DNA of 64,000 bases from Chryseobacterium echinoideorum. GTDB taxonomy: Bacteria > Bacteroidota > Bacteroidia > Flavobacteriales > Weeksellaceae. Both the position numbers and the translations under genes were made by a program. This document shows positions 33,165 to 43,165 of this stretch, piece by piece. Under the pieces are notes generated by a model. It saw nothing but the letters and a program-made list of their open reading frames with translations, was not told where the DNA came from and did not search any database. Location of the stretch: positions 1 through 64,000 of the forward strand of contig NZ_VKNW01000012.1 of the NCBI RefSeq assembly GCF_007474535.1, given 5' to 3'. Position 1 is the first letter of the stretch, and each line of letters starts with the position of its first letter.

Positions 33165-34829
33165 TTATGCTTTACGATTGTATAAAACACTATAATATTC
33201 ATCTGCCATCCTATCGCTGTTGAAATAATCTTTTACGTCTTTCATTGAGTTGTGCTGAATCTTTCTCCACTGATCCTGCTTATCGTAATATATTGGAAGT
33301 ATTTCATTCTCCAAAATATCATATAAAGTATTGAGATCATAGTTATCCTGTTCATAGATGCTCATGTTCATATAATCTGCTTTGGGAACAACAAAAGAAT
33401 TTACACCGTGTTTAGCAAACTCAGGGATCCATCCGTCGTCGGTAGAGAGATTTACAGAACCATTCATTGCAGCCGTCATCCCGGATGTTCCTGAAGCTTC
33501 TCTCGGAACCCTCGGATTATTGAGCCACAAATCTGAACCTTGTTTAAGAGATTTGCTTAAAGCCAATTCATAACCTGTAAGCACCGCCATGTTCTTGTGA
33601 TTACTGCTCTCTTCTACAAGTGTATTAAAAGTAGAAATAGATGAATAATCCATCGGATACGGCTTCCCTGCCCAAATGATCTGTACAGGATATTTCGGAT
33701 TATTTAACAGTTTTCTGAATCTTTCCTTATCGTGCAGCAATAAATCTGCTCTTTTGTACCCTGCGAATCTTCTTGCCCATACAATGGTAAAAATATTCGG
33801 ATCAAATAAATTTCCTGTCTGATCTGCTACAATTTTAAATAATCTTTTTTTGAGCAATTTTTTACGGTAATCAAAGATCGTATGATTATTTTCGTCTTTA
33901 GCAATGTACAATTCCTTATCGCCCCAGTATTTGAATTCCTGCGCGTTGGTAATAGAGGTAATTTCGCAGATTCCTCTGTATTTGCTCCACATTGCCCTGG
34001 AAACCTCACCATGAAGCTTAGAAACACCGTTGGCAATTCTTGCCATTTTCAAAGCACAAAGCGAATGGTTGAACATTTCCCCATCGCTTCCTTCAAGCTC
34101 CTTTACTTCTTCAATAGTTAATCCTGAAAAATAAGACATATCGTAGCACAATTTCAGATTATGCTTTTCGTTTCCTGCTTCTTCAGGTGTGTGAGTGGTA
34201 AAAACTAATTTCTGTTTTACTTTTTTTAAATCGCCATTATATTTTTTGAGAAGATGAAACGCAGCAGGTAATCCGTGTGCTTCGTTGAGGTGATATACCT
34301 CTCTCTCAATATTCATTTCATCCAATAGCTTAGCTCCGCCTTTGCCTAGTAAAATATACTGAGCCAATTTTGTAGATTCGTTGGCATCATATAATCTGTG
34401 ACAAATAGTTTTCGAGATATGATCATTTTCCGGAACATCTGTGGAAAGAAAAAACATGGGAGCCGTATTGAAAATTTCAGGGTCCAGATACCAGACTTTT
34501 ACCCAAACCGGCGCACTGTGAATCTCAATTTGAAATTTTATCCCGGTATCCTCCAGAAAACTATACATTTTTTTCGTCCAGACCGGTTGTAGAGTCTGAT
34601 CGTGATTTCTTGCCTGATCATAATATCCGAATTTCCACAAAATTCCTATTCCTACGAGATCCTGATTAAGATTATAGGCACTTCGCATATGAGAGCCAGC
34701 CAAAAAACCCAGTCCGCCGGAATAAATTTTCAAAACCTGTTCAATGCCAAATTCCATGGAGAAATAAGCAACTTTTGTAGAATATTTGGGGTTGATGCTA
34801 TAAGGTACGGTATAATTTTTAAAATCCAT
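33165..34829 (-). CDS. Alpha-glucan phosphorylase-family protein without the PLP lysine
   Basis: This 554-aa protein belongs to the short alpha-glucan phosphorylase group (GT35): VAYFSMEFGIEQVLKIYSGG near the N-terminus, VYHLNEAHGLPAAFHLL, LVFTTHTPEEAGNEKH and FTIVWARRFAGYKRADLLL. At the cofactor site the sequence is EASGTSGMTAAMNG, where active phosphorylases have a Lys that holds pyridoxal phosphate. The residue here is Thr452 (codon ACG at 33476-33474). The protein may have lost phosphorylase activity or use another chemistry. It is monocistronic, with a terminator on its 3' side shared with the opposite operon. Confidence 0.82.
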   Translation of the reverse strand: MDFKNYTVPYSINPKYSTKVAYFSMEFGIEQVLKIYSGGLGFLAGSHMRSAYNLNQDLVGIGILWKFGYYDQARNHDQTLQPVWTKKMYSFLEDTGIKFQIEIHSAPVWVKVWYLDPEIFNTAPMFFLSTDVPENDHISKTICHRLYDANESTKLAQYILLGKGGAKLLDEMNIEREVYHLNEAHGLPAAFHLLKKYNGDLKKVKQKLVFTTHTPEEAGNEKHNLKLCYDMSYFSGLTIEEVKELEGSDGEMFNHSLCALKMARIANGVSKLHGEVSRAMWSKYRGICEITSITNAQEFKYWGDKELYIAKDENNHTIFDYRKKLLKKRLFKIVADQTGNLFDPNIFTIVWARRFAGYKRADLLLHDKERFRKLLNNPKYPVQIIWAGKPYPMDYSSISTFNTLVEESSNHKNMAVLTGYELALSKSLKQGSDLWLNNPRVPREASGTSGMTAAMNGSVNLSTDDGWIPEFAKHGVNSFVVPKADYMNMSIYEQDNYDLNTLYDILENEILPIYYDKQDQWRKIQHNSMKDVKDYFNSDRMADEYYSVLYNRKA

Positions 34830-35028
34830 AAATCATTTGTTTTTGTTAAAAAAAGAAACAAAGGTATCGAATAAGAAAATAAACTCTGTATTAATTATTT
34901 AATAAATTATTTTAAAAAGCATTGTAGAATAATAATTTTCTTTACCTTTAAATGTAATTTTTTGATAATCAAAACCTTCAAAACTAATTTCCAGATATTG
35001 TGTAGGTATTCATTTTAAATACAGCACC

Positions 35029-35826
35029 ATGAAAAAAGCGTTTTCTGAAGAAGATTTAGTGAAAAATCTCAGTTTGTATTATCTCAATAAGCATTTGAAA
35101 AAAAAGCCTATTGAAAAATATCATCGTACCATAGATGAATCACAGCTTCACGAGCGTGAAAAATATAAGAAAAAGACAGAAATTCTTTTACTGAACTCTT
35201 TTATGCATCATTACCCCGAAATCACTTTTGAAAACCTCACTTGTGAAAGTCCTGATTTTATTGCTAAATTTAATGATAAAAAAATCGGAATAGAACTTAC
35301 GGAAGTGATCAATCATCTGGAGATGAAAAAAATTGAAAGTAATCTGAATAAAATTTTCCGTCAGGCTGAGTTATTATTAGAACAGGAAAACGCTGCGAAA
35401 TATCGTGGCGTTTATTTTTTAGCATTTCACCCTCACCTCCTGCTTGACAGCCTAGAAAAACAACAGGAAATCATCCTCAACATCTACAAAAGCATTCAAA
35501 AAGGAAAACCTTTCGGAAACGTAAAAAGCCTGCGTAAATCTTCGCATCGAAGAAACGTATTTATCACCCATGAATACAATATGAATCTGTTTGATGAATT
35601 GTGTTCTGAAAAAATTGTAGAACTTATTGAAAAGAAAAATGAAAAATTTCCTTACTATGACAATACCGTTGATGAATGCTGGCTTGTAATTGTTTCTGAC
35701 ATGAATTCTATTGCCTCAAGATATACATTTATTCAGGATCGGGAGCATTTAAACTCGGTAAAAAGTCCTTTTCACAAAATACTTCACCTTGAAAATCTTT
35801 ATGGTAATATCACAAGCATCAAATAA
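35029..35826 (+). CDS. Hypothetical protein with nuclease-like motif
   Basis: This 265-aa soluble protein is rich in Lys and Glu. Residues of about 60-100 read TFENLTCESPDFIAKF followed by KKIGIELTEVINHLEMKK. A Pro-Asp, about 10 residues and then an acidic residue on a hydrophobic strand (IELTE) resembles the core of PD-(D/E)xK nucleases, except that the lysine of ExK is replaced. The rest (ENAAKYRGVYFLAFHPHLLL and VDECWLVIVSDMNSI) looks like further strands of an alpha/beta fold. It stands alone between two other units. The nuclease idea is inference. Confidence 0.6.
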   Translation: MKKAFSEEDLVKNLSLYYLNKHLKKKPIEKYHRTIDESQLHEREKYKKKTEILLLNSFMHHYPEITFENLTCESPDFIAKFNDKKIGIELTEVINHLEMKKIESNLNKIFRQAELLLEQENAAKYRGVYFLAFHPHLLLDSLEKQQEIILNIYKSIQKGKPFGNVKSLRKSSHRRNVFITHEYNMNLFDELCSEKIVELIEKKNEKFPYYDNTVDECWLVIVSDMNSIASRYTFIQDREHLNSVKSPFHKILHLENLYGNITSIK

Positions 35827-35922
35827 TAATATGATATTGCTGAAAATTGACAATAGAAATATATTTTTCTTATTTAAATAACATAATTTCTCATAAATAA
35901 GTGATTTTTAACTAAAATTTAT

Positions 35923-35930
35923 TATATTTG
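35923..35930 (+). promoter_or_regulatory. -7 box for the T9SS type B protein gene
   Basis: TATATTTG matches TAnnTTTG and lies 30 nt before the ATG at 35961. Confidence 0.45.
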
Positions 35931-35960
35931 AAATGCTTTTAACCTTAAAATCAATTAAAT

Positions 35961-38057
35961 ATGAGAAAAACTCTACTATTTATTCTTTTTTGTGTTTCAT
36001 CATTATTTTACTCTCAGGCAGATTGCTCCACTGCATTATCAGTCTGCGGAAATTCTACCATAACCTACAGTCCTTCCGGGATAGGAAATGTTAATGAATC
36101 TTTAGGAGGCTGTCTAACAAGTGGTGAGCACAATTCGATCTGGTATAAACTTACCATTGCTACAAGCGGAACACTGACGTTCGATCTCGTACCTACTGAT
36201 CCGAATGCGGATTATGACTGGGCTATTTACGGACCTAATGCTTCCTGCGGAGCACTTGGATCTCCTATTCGCTGTAACGCAGCTACAGTTATCGGAGTCG
36301 GTGCAGCTACAGGATTGAATATGACCAGTACAATAACCAATGCAGCCGGAGGCTCACTTACGCCTTACTGTCAATACCTCGATGTAACTGCGGGACAAAC
36401 TTACTATTTGTATATTGATAACTGGGTAGGATCAGGAAGTTCAACTACTGCTCCTTTTTCGTTAACCTGGGGAGGTACCGCAACTTTAGCTTCGCCGTTT
36501 ACCAATCCTGCGCTTCAGCCCAACCCTTTTATACCACCTGGAGTTGCTGCCACCAATCCTAATGATCCGAGAGAAGTTCTTATCTGTGTAAGTCCTGCAA
36601 TTTTTAATTTCAGCACACTTTCAATGGGAATTTTAAATTCAAATCCGAATTTTACCATATCTTACCATACTTCTCAAAACGAAGCACTTACAGGGGCTAA
36701 TCCAATTACCACTCCGCAAACTGTGAATACAACCACTACTTATTATTATAGTATTCATTATCAAGATCCTGCAAATCCCAATAACCCGCTTAATTCTTGC
36801 AGACAAATCGGTGCGTTTAAGTTTAAACAAGGAAATATTGTGGCTAATGATGTAACTATTTATGCCTGCAACAATAATCAAGGCGGACAGGCTACGTTTA
36901 ACCTTACTACCGCCAATGTATTTTCCGGCTCAAATGTGACGATTAAATATTATCCGTCTATGTCAGACCTCAATGCAGGAACTTCACAGATTTCAAATCC
37001 GACACAATATCTTTCCGCTGAAGGAACAATTTACGCCTTGGTAACTACCACAGAGGGATGTTCTGATTCCGCAGCTATTACCTTAAGTTTTTACCCTTCA
37101 TTTGCAGTAAATGATACTACTTTGAGAGTTTGTACTTTAGATACTGAATCTAAAACTGCATCTTTTAATCTTACGCTCGCCAATGTAACATCACAATCGG
37201 GAACAACCAAAAAGTTTTATCCTTCTGTGACTGATGCTGTTAATCAAACCAATGAAATTTTAAATCCTTTAAATTTTATTGCACCCAACTCATTCGTCTA
37301 CGTAAGAGTGACAGATAATAACGGATGCTATAATATTGCAAAAATTACTCTGGAAGTTATTCCGCCGGTTTACTCTACCATCCTGAAAGATAAAACAATC
37401 TGCATGGAAGACAGAACCACGATGGATGCAGGAGCAGGATTCAGCGGATATGAATGGAGTACCGGTGCTACTACACAAACTATTTCAAATGTAGGAGTGG
37501 GAACTTATTGGGTAAAACTAAAAACAGGCGACTGTATTTCCATGCAAACCGTGAGAATTTATCCGGCTGAAAACCCTGTAATTACCAGTGTAAGTATCTC
37601 AACTACAAATGTTACCATCAATGTAAACGGAGGAACATCACCTTATCAATATTCTATGGATAATGTAAATTGGCAGGATTCTAATGTCTTTAGTAATCTG
37701 AAAAGAGGCGATCATACAATCTATGTAAAAGACCAGTACGATTGTACCCCTATTGAAATTTCTATTGTTGTTCCCAATATCATCAATGTCATTACTCCTA
37801 ATGGTGACGGCTACAATGATGCCATAGATTATTCGGCATTAGCCAATAAGCAGAATCTTGTTTTTGATGTGTATGACAGATACGGGAATATGATTTTCCG
37901 TGCTGATAAAATCAATAACTATAAATGGGAAGGAACTTCCGGAAACAAAAAAGTTCCCACAGGAAACTATTGGTTCTCTGTAACATGGAACGAAAATGAC
38001 AAGAACAATACTTTAATGAAATACTCTGGTTGGGTATTGGTAAAAAACAGGGAGTAA
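35961..38057 (+). CDS. Secreted protein with T9SS type B sorting domain
   Basis: This 698-aa protein has a signal peptide (MRKTLLFILFCVSSLFYSQA). The N-terminal domain (about 20-170) is a carbohydrate-binding-like beta-sandwich with the pattern GEHNSIWYKLTIATSGTLTF. Several Ig-like repeats follow. Residues of about 605-698 are the gliding-motility C-terminal domain: VITPNGDGYNDAI, FDVYDRYGNMIF, PTGNYWFSVTW and a final YSGWVLVKNRE. Type B signals direct cargo through the T9SS, whose core genes lie at 12-17 kb here. It is probably surface-attached or released; the ligand is unknown. Confidence 0.92.
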   Translation: MRKTLLFILFCVSSLFYSQADCSTALSVCGNSTITYSPSGIGNVNESLGGCLTSGEHNSIWYKLTIATSGTLTFDLVPTDPNADYDWAIYGPNASCGALGSPIRCNAATVIGVGAATGLNMTSTITNAAGGSLTPYCQYLDVTAGQTYYLYIDNWVGSGSSTTAPFSLTWGGTATLASPFTNPALQPNPFIPPGVAATNPNDPREVLICVSPAIFNFSTLSMGILNSNPNFTISYHTSQNEALTGANPITTPQTVNTTTTYYYSIHYQDPANPNNPLNSCRQIGAFKFKQGNIVANDVTIYACNNNQGGQATFNLTTANVFSGSNVTIKYYPSMSDLNAGTSQISNPTQYLSAEGTIYALVTTTEGCSDSAAITLSFYPSFAVNDTTLRVCTLDTESKTASFNLTLANVTSQSGTTKKFYPSVTDAVNQTNEILNPLNFIAPNSFVYVRVTDNNGCYNIAKITLEVIPPVYSTILKDKTICMEDRTTMDAGAGFSGYEWSTGATTQTISNVGVGTYWVKLKTGDCISMQTVRIYPAENPVITSVSISTTNVTINVNGGTSPYQYSMDNVNWQDSNVFSNLKRGDHTIYVKDQYDCTPIEISIVVPNIINVITPNGDGYNDAIDYSALANKQNLVFDVYDRYGNMIFRADKINNYKWEGTSGNKKVPTGNYWFSVTWNENDKNNTLMKYSGWVLVKNRE

Positions 38058-38077
38058 TATAAACTCTGATAACCATG

Positions 38078-38103
38078 AAAAAACCGCCAATTGGCGGTTT
38101 TTT
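38078..38103. terminator. Bidirectional terminator
   Basis: AAAAAACCGCC (38078-38088), then AATT, then GGCGGTTTTTT (38093-38103). It ends the secreted-protein gene and the convergent six-gene block. Confidence 0.9.
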
Positions 38104-38123
38104 GTTTATATAAGGTAATCCAT

Positions 38124-39137
38124 TTAATTTTTAAACATCCTATTCTTTCCGGTTTTATACCTAGAAATATCTTTCAAAACGATCTCGTCCGATGGATTGA
38201 AATATTTTAACTCATTGATAATCGAAGAATTTTCATCTATATTTTCAGCGATAATTTCGTAAGCAATATCCCTCGTTACAGACTGAAGCTTTTGATCTTT
38301 TTTAAACTCATGCTTGATCACTTCAAGATAAATCAGTTTTTTTTCTGCGGGAGTCTTTTTATACAATTCCTCAATCCTAACCTGTAATTCATCTGCATTG
38401 TTGATATTTACGAAATAATTATTCAGGCAATTAAAGGCATCTTTATTTTCGTTCCAGCCTTTCAAAAGAATTTTCTGAGCTTCTTCGGGCAATTCCATTT
38501 TCTTGCGGTAAATAAGAGAGCCTTTCACCATCTGATCATTATTGACATAATCATCCACCACCATCTGATAATAACTATTGGCATTTTTCACATCATTCAG
38601 CTGCTTATACAAGTCTCCTACTTTTTCTTTTTGCCCTAAATCTTTGTATAAGTCGATAGATTTATGAAACTGTTTTGCCTTTTCGTAGCAATGGGCTGCT
38701 TCAGATTTATTTTTTAGTTTCTTGAGATAAATAACTGCCGCCTCGTTATACAAACCGCCATTTTCAAGTGTTTTAGCACCACGATAATTATCCTGAAGCA
38801 AATTCATGTATACTTTTGCCGCACGAGTATAATCTTTTTCGTCAATGTATTTCTGCGCCAGTTCTTCATACTTATTTCTCAGTTTATCAAATAATGTTGA
38901 TTCCAGATAGAAATTCCCGTTACCTGATTTTCTTCTTCCCAAAGAGTTTTTTTCTTTATCTTTTAAAGATGTTAAAACTAAAAAAACAATGAATGCAATT
39001 ACGAGAAATAGCACCAAAGTTCCCACTACGCTCCAGAAACTTTTGTGAAAAAGCTGCGCAAATATTCCGATCAGCTTAAAGATTGCCAGAATAAAAAATG
39101 CAGCCATAAATTTATCTATATACTTCTGCTTATTCAT
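38124..39137 (-). CDS. Membrane-anchored TPR-like protein of the ternary system
   Basis: This 337-aa protein has two membrane segments at the N-terminus (about residues 10-30 and 36-56) and a long cytoplasmic part with helical repeats: YEELAQKYIDEKDYTRAAKVY, then AAVIYLKKLKNKSEAAHCYE and IDLYKDLGQKEKVGDLYKQL. These are tetratricopeptide-like, about 34 residues each. It is the last gene of a minus-strand block and overlaps the preceding gene by 8 bp, so it is translated with it. TPR parts in MoxR-vWA systems are thought to act as adaptors or as the effector side; the role here is inferred. Confidence 0.8.
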   Translation of the reverse strand: MNKQKYIDKFMAAFFILAIFKLIGIFAQLFHKSFWSVVGTLVLFLVIAFIVFLVLTSLKDKEKNSLGRRKSGNGNFYLESTLFDKLRNKYEELAQKYIDEKDYTRAAKVYMNLLQDNYRGAKTLENGGLYNEAAVIYLKKLKNKSEAAHCYEKAKQFHKSIDLYKDLGQKEKVGDLYKQLNDVKNANSYYQMVVDDYVNNDQMVKGSLIYRKKMELPEEAQKILLKGWNENKDAFNCLNNYFVNINNADELQVRIEELYKKTPAEKKLIYLEVIKHEFKKDQKLQSVTRDIAYEIIAENIDENSSIINELKYFNPSDEIVLKDISRYKTGKNRMFKN

Positions 39138-40785
39138 CTTTATCGGTGTTTAAAAGTGTTTTATCTTCGCTGAAAAGACGGTAAAGCACCAGTATAACTG
39201 CAATTACGAGTATCCAAAACAGCCAGTTGTAGCCGAACATTTCTACCAAAGGATAAAAAATATAAACCAACATTCCCACAAGCAGAGCCATAAGAAATAT
39301 TTTCATTCCCTGAGAAAGATGATCTCCACCCAAATGAATTTGTTTCTTTTTAAAGACCCTGAAATACAGAGCAATTCCTCCTGCTATTAAAACAATCAGT
39401 CCTAAAATTTCAGAAAGCGAAACACTTTCAGGTTGATCTTCTGACGACAAATTATTTCCTTCCAGATAAGACTGAGGATTTTCAGGAATCTCAGATTGGG
39501 GCTCAATGGTTCCGTAAAATCTTCCTAAAGAATCTTCCATCATTTTTTGTTTCTTTGTAAGAACAGATTTCAATATTCCTTCATCTGCCTGATTTCCGGT
39601 GCCAGACTTTTTAAGCGAATCTAAAACTTCATCCTGAACTTTCTGCATTTTTCTGACAACAACTTCCTCTATTTTCAGGTTGTAAATGCCTTTCAGCGAA
39701 TCTTTTGATTTTCTTTCGTCTTCCCGGTATTTTTGAATATCTTTTTCTACTTCCTTCATTGATTTGCCGCGGAAAGATTCAGATTGAGCCATTGTAAAAT
39801 CATTCATCAGCTTTCCTCTTCTTTTTCTGTATAGAGAATCTATTTTCTGATTGATTTCTGTAACTCCAGATTTGAATGCTAAAATCTTTTCGGTTTCTTT
39901 CTGACTTTCAACATTGCCTACCCATTTTTTTTCTCCGTTTTGATGTTCATCTTCATTAAAATAAAAACCGATTCTTGCTAAAGCCAATACAATCAAAAAC
40001 GTCCAAAAAACCCAGCGGTATTTTTCCGAACCGGAACTTTCTGAAGAATTACTTTGTCCAAAAATTTTACTCCACCATGAGTTTGCAAATCTGAATTTGC
40101 TGAAACGATCTCCTCTTGAAGTTCCCATAATATCAAGCGGAACGCCCAATTCTACCGCTCTTTCAGGATATTTTTCAATATATTTTAAATATTTTTCGAT
40201 TTCTTTTTTGTTACCTGCCATCACTTTTTTCATGTCAAAAGGCAGATTTTTCATCCATTCTTCTTCAGTTTTCGGCTTTTCTAGCGATTCCAGAACTTTT
40301 TCGTCATCCATTTCAACCATAAAACTCTTGATTTCAGAAGGAATTTCCACTCCTTTCAAAGGTTTACGAATTGTCTCAGCTGATAATTCCGGATCCTGAA
40401 TGAGAGAAAGCCAGTCGATTTCTTCATTCAGTTTTACCCAACCGAATTCGGGATGCATGATGAGGTATTGCGCTTCAATATTCTGCCATTCTTCAGGAAT
40501 TACTTTAGGATAAAAAACAGTATTTTCCGGAATAAAAAACTTATCATCAACACATTGAAAATAAGAATTTCTGCCGATTTCACTCGGAGCAAGATTCCGA
40601 AAAACTAAAAAACAACCATACAAAACATTCGGCTCGTTTGAAGGAATCGGAAAAGAACGGACTTCATTCAGATCAATATCTAAAAGATCCATTTCCCGAA
40701 GCCATAAAGATGGTGAAGACCCTTTGATTAAAAGTCCTCTTTTCGGAAAAGAATTTTTCGGAAAAGGTTTAATTCTCAATTCCAT
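39130..40785 (-). CDS. bpX6-like membrane protein of the MoxR-vWA ternary system
   Basis: This 551-aa protein has an N-terminal domain (about 1-230) with the pattern FPKRGLLIKGSSPSLWLREM and PNVLYGCFLVFRN, which I recall as the bpX6 domain of MoxR-vWA-beta-propeller systems. A membrane segment lies at about 253-273. A charged helical region of about 170 residues follows, then three more membrane segments near 450-540. It overlaps the vWA gene by 17 bp and the TPR gene by 8 bp. It may tether the complex to the inner membrane. The domain name is from memory. Confidence 0.75.
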   Translation of the reverse strand: MELRIKPFPKNSFPKRGLLIKGSSPSLWLREMDLLDIDLNEVRSFPIPSNEPNVLYGCFLVFRNLAPSEIGRNSYFQCVDDKFFIPENTVFYPKVIPEEWQNIEAQYLIMHPEFGWVKLNEEIDWLSLIQDPELSAETIRKPLKGVEIPSEIKSFMVEMDDEKVLESLEKPKTEEEWMKNLPFDMKKVMAGNKKEIEKYLKYIEKYPERAVELGVPLDIMGTSRGDRFSKFRFANSWWSKIFGQSNSSESSGSEKYRWVFWTFLIVLALARIGFYFNEDEHQNGEKKWVGNVESQKETEKILAFKSGVTEINQKIDSLYRKRRGKLMNDFTMAQSESFRGKSMKEVEKDIQKYREDERKSKDSLKGIYNLKIEEVVVRKMQKVQDEVLDSLKKSGTGNQADEGILKSVLTKKQKMMEDSLGRFYGTIEPQSEIPENPQSYLEGNNLSSEDQPESVSLSEILGLIVLIAGGIALYFRVFKKKQIHLGGDHLSQGMKIFLMALLVGMLVYIFYPLVEMFGYNWLFWILVIAVILVLYRLFSEDKTLLNTDKDE

Positions 40786-43165
40786 AATCTAAAATTTGAT
40801 CTATAAAAGGTTTTAGATATTCCTCATACATCTGCTCCGTGGTTTTCATTTTCAGCAGATTTTCCTGCGGAAGAAAATATTCAGAACCTGAAAATTCAGT
40901 TACGGTTCCAATTGCCAAATATCGCTGAATGGAACTCGGAATATAAAAAGCAGGAATGTTTTTATTACTGCTATTGAAAGTCATCATTCCACGAGAGTCT
41001 GTGATAATTTCACTGCCTTCAGAAAAAGTAAATTTGTTCTTGTTTTTTGTTGCGAATATTTCAACATTTGATTTGTTTTTTGTTAAAATTAATGCTTCGT
41101 TGTAATCAGGTTCCAATGCATATTTGGATATAACCAAATCTTTTGCACTATTGATTCCTATGAAATTAAAATTGCTCAGAAGTTTATTAGTCGAATCGTA
41201 AAGTCTATCGAGCTCTGCCTGAACTTTTAAATTATTTTTGGTGATTTCAAGGTCATTTTTTACTGATTCCAACCTGATTTGCCCATCAATATTAATCTCT
41301 TCAATTCGTTCAACATTTTCATTCCACAAATAAAACTTTTTATTGAAATAAATTAATTTATAATCATTCGCTGATATACTGATACTAACACTCGTCTCAG
41401 AATATTCTTTTGTATTCAAATTGAGCTTAGAAATCAATTTCTTATCCGGTTGATATTGGCACAAAATAAAATGCTGTTGTTTATTTTTTGCTAATGCAAA
41501 CTGACCTTTCGGCTTTACCGAAATATTTTCCAACAAAACCTCGCATCCACGATGGATTCTATACTGATCATAATATTCCCGATTATAGTAATTGTCTGAA
41601 AGATAAGTTTTCAAGAGCTGTTTTTTAGCACTCAAAATGAAAAAATCCCCTTCGTATAAAAATGTAGCAATCTTGTTTACCGGAACCGGAAACAAAATCG
41701 GATAATTCATCGGAACATCGGTTGCTTTTATGTTTCTTGTAAGCAAATCCTGGTTTTTTCCTTTTTTCTTGGGTGGATTCGCCCACAATTCCTGCAACGG
41801 AAGCATGATTTTCTGGATGTGTTTCCTTGTTCCTTTATGATGTTTGTAAAAGTTCAGCTCACCGTTTGCGGAAGTTGTTACTAAAAATTTCAGGCGATCC
41901 CTGTTTTCATGAATGATTTTCTGAAGTTTTTGATGATTTAAATTTTCCTGATGGGTAATAAAAAAAACTTCCAGATCTTTCTCTGTATGTTCTCCGCTGA
42001 AAAACTTTTCAAGTGCGTCTGAAACTTCCAGAACCGGACTTACATGATTCTGATTTTCAATTACTTCTTCTACCCTGTTAAGAGAAATGGGGAAAATACC
42101 ATTTCCCAATCCAAAAACTTTACATTCTGAGTGAGCTTTCGGGTGTTTGATGACTGCAATTGCCGATGCAAACGCCAAAACTTTAGGAGTTCCCCAGTTT
42201 TTCAGGGAAGTATCTATTAAAATAATTCTTTCAAAAATATTTTCTTCAGGCGGAATTTCCCGCTGAATGTACAAGGCTTCGTTATTCGCCACACGATTCA
42301 TAAAAACCTCATCTTCATGAGCAAATTCAGACAAAAGCATTCTGCTGAGATCGCCTTTGTTGGTCATGTCCGAAACTCCGCCAATCGGCTGTTCTCCGGG
42401 AGAAAGATGACGCATTGGAATTTTCAGACCGCTCCAGATTCTTTTGATTAAACTTCCGACCTGAAAAGTTTTTGGCTCTTCAATAAGTTCCTGAATAAAA
42501 TCTTTATCGGTTTCAACGGTCGTTTCTTCTTCAATGACTTCATCTTCCAAATCAGGAATATCAATAATGCCTTTCATAGCATCAATAATAGATTCTGTTG
42601 TTGGAAATTTGCTATTTAAACTATCCAGAACCCTTAAATCTCTGGAAAATTTTGCAACGGTTATTTCGGTTTTTTTTGCCGAAGCACTTATTAAAAAAGG
42701 AGACTTTCTAAATTCTGAAAGAATTTCTTTAGAAGTACGAACGGTAATTGAATTGAAATCGTCAGTAAATAAAGTCTGAATTAATAAAATTCTGTTTTGT
42801 CCTTTTTTATAATTTGATGGCAGATGACTGAGATTATTTAAAAATCTTATCGAAGGATCAATAAAATCTCCAATATACTTTACTGAGCTTTTGGGATTTT
42901 TCCTAAGTATATTTTCAAGACTTATTAAATCAACATACCCATCGTTTGTAGCGTAAAGAACTAACAAAAAAGGACTAAACAAAGGCAGCCCATTCTCCAG
43001 AGTATTGAGAACTTCTATAATATAAGAACGATAGGCAATAACACCAATACCACGAATTGAGATAAGATTATTTTCGTTGTACCCGCTATCATCCTGAATA
43101 TCCTCATCGGTTGTCCATTCCCAAATAAAATTTTTGTATGACTGAAAATACTCTCTTACATCCAT
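40769..43165 (-). CDS. vWA/beta-propeller protein of the MoxR-vWA ternary system
   Basis: This 798-aa protein has a vWA-like domain at about 300-500. The MIDAS-like site reads IILIDTSLKNWG, with Asp318 and Ser320 kept but the third position Lys322 in place of Ser, so metal binding may be weak. VKFLVTTSANGEL-like sequence (here LKFLVTTSANGEL) ends the fold. The C-terminal 300 residues have repeated short beta segments (FILSAKKQLLKTYLSDN, HFILCQYQPDKKLISKL, KLIYFNKKFYLWNENV), consistent with a beta-propeller. It overlaps both neighbours (10 and 17 bp) and sits between the bpX5-like and bpX6-like genes. Confidence 0.78.
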   Translation of the reverse strand: MDVREYFQSYKNFIWEWTTDEDIQDDSGYNENNLISIRGIGVIAYRSYIIEVLNTLENGLPLFSPFLLVLYATNDGYVDLISLENILRKNPKSSVKYIGDFIDPSIRFLNNLSHLPSNYKKGQNRILLIQTLFTDDFNSITVRTSKEILSEFRKSPFLISASAKKTEITVAKFSRDLRVLDSLNSKFPTTESIIDAMKGIIDIPDLEDEVIEEETTVETDKDFIQELIEEPKTFQVGSLIKRIWSGLKIPMRHLSPGEQPIGGVSDMTNKGDLSRMLLSEFAHEDEVFMNRVANNEALYIQREIPPEENIFERIILIDTSLKNWGTPKVLAFASAIAVIKHPKAHSECKVFGLGNGIFPISLNRVEEVIENQNHVSPVLEVSDALEKFFSGEHTEKDLEVFFITHQENLNHQKLQKIIHENRDRLKFLVTTSANGELNFYKHHKGTRKHIQKIMLPLQELWANPPKKKGKNQDLLTRNIKATDVPMNYPILFPVPVNKIATFLYEGDFFILSAKKQLLKTYLSDNYYNREYYDQYRIHRGCEVLLENISVKPKGQFALAKNKQQHFILCQYQPDKKLISKLNLNTKEYSETSVSISISANDYKLIYFNKKFYLWNENVERIEEINIDGQIRLESVKNDLEITKNNLKVQAELDRLYDSTNKLLSNFNFIGINSAKDLVISKYALEPDYNEALILTKNKSNVEIFATKNKNKFTFSEGSEIITDSRGMMTFNSSNKNIPAFYIPSSIQRYLAIGTVTEFSGSEYFLPQENLLKMKTTEQMYEEYLKPFIDQILDYGIEN

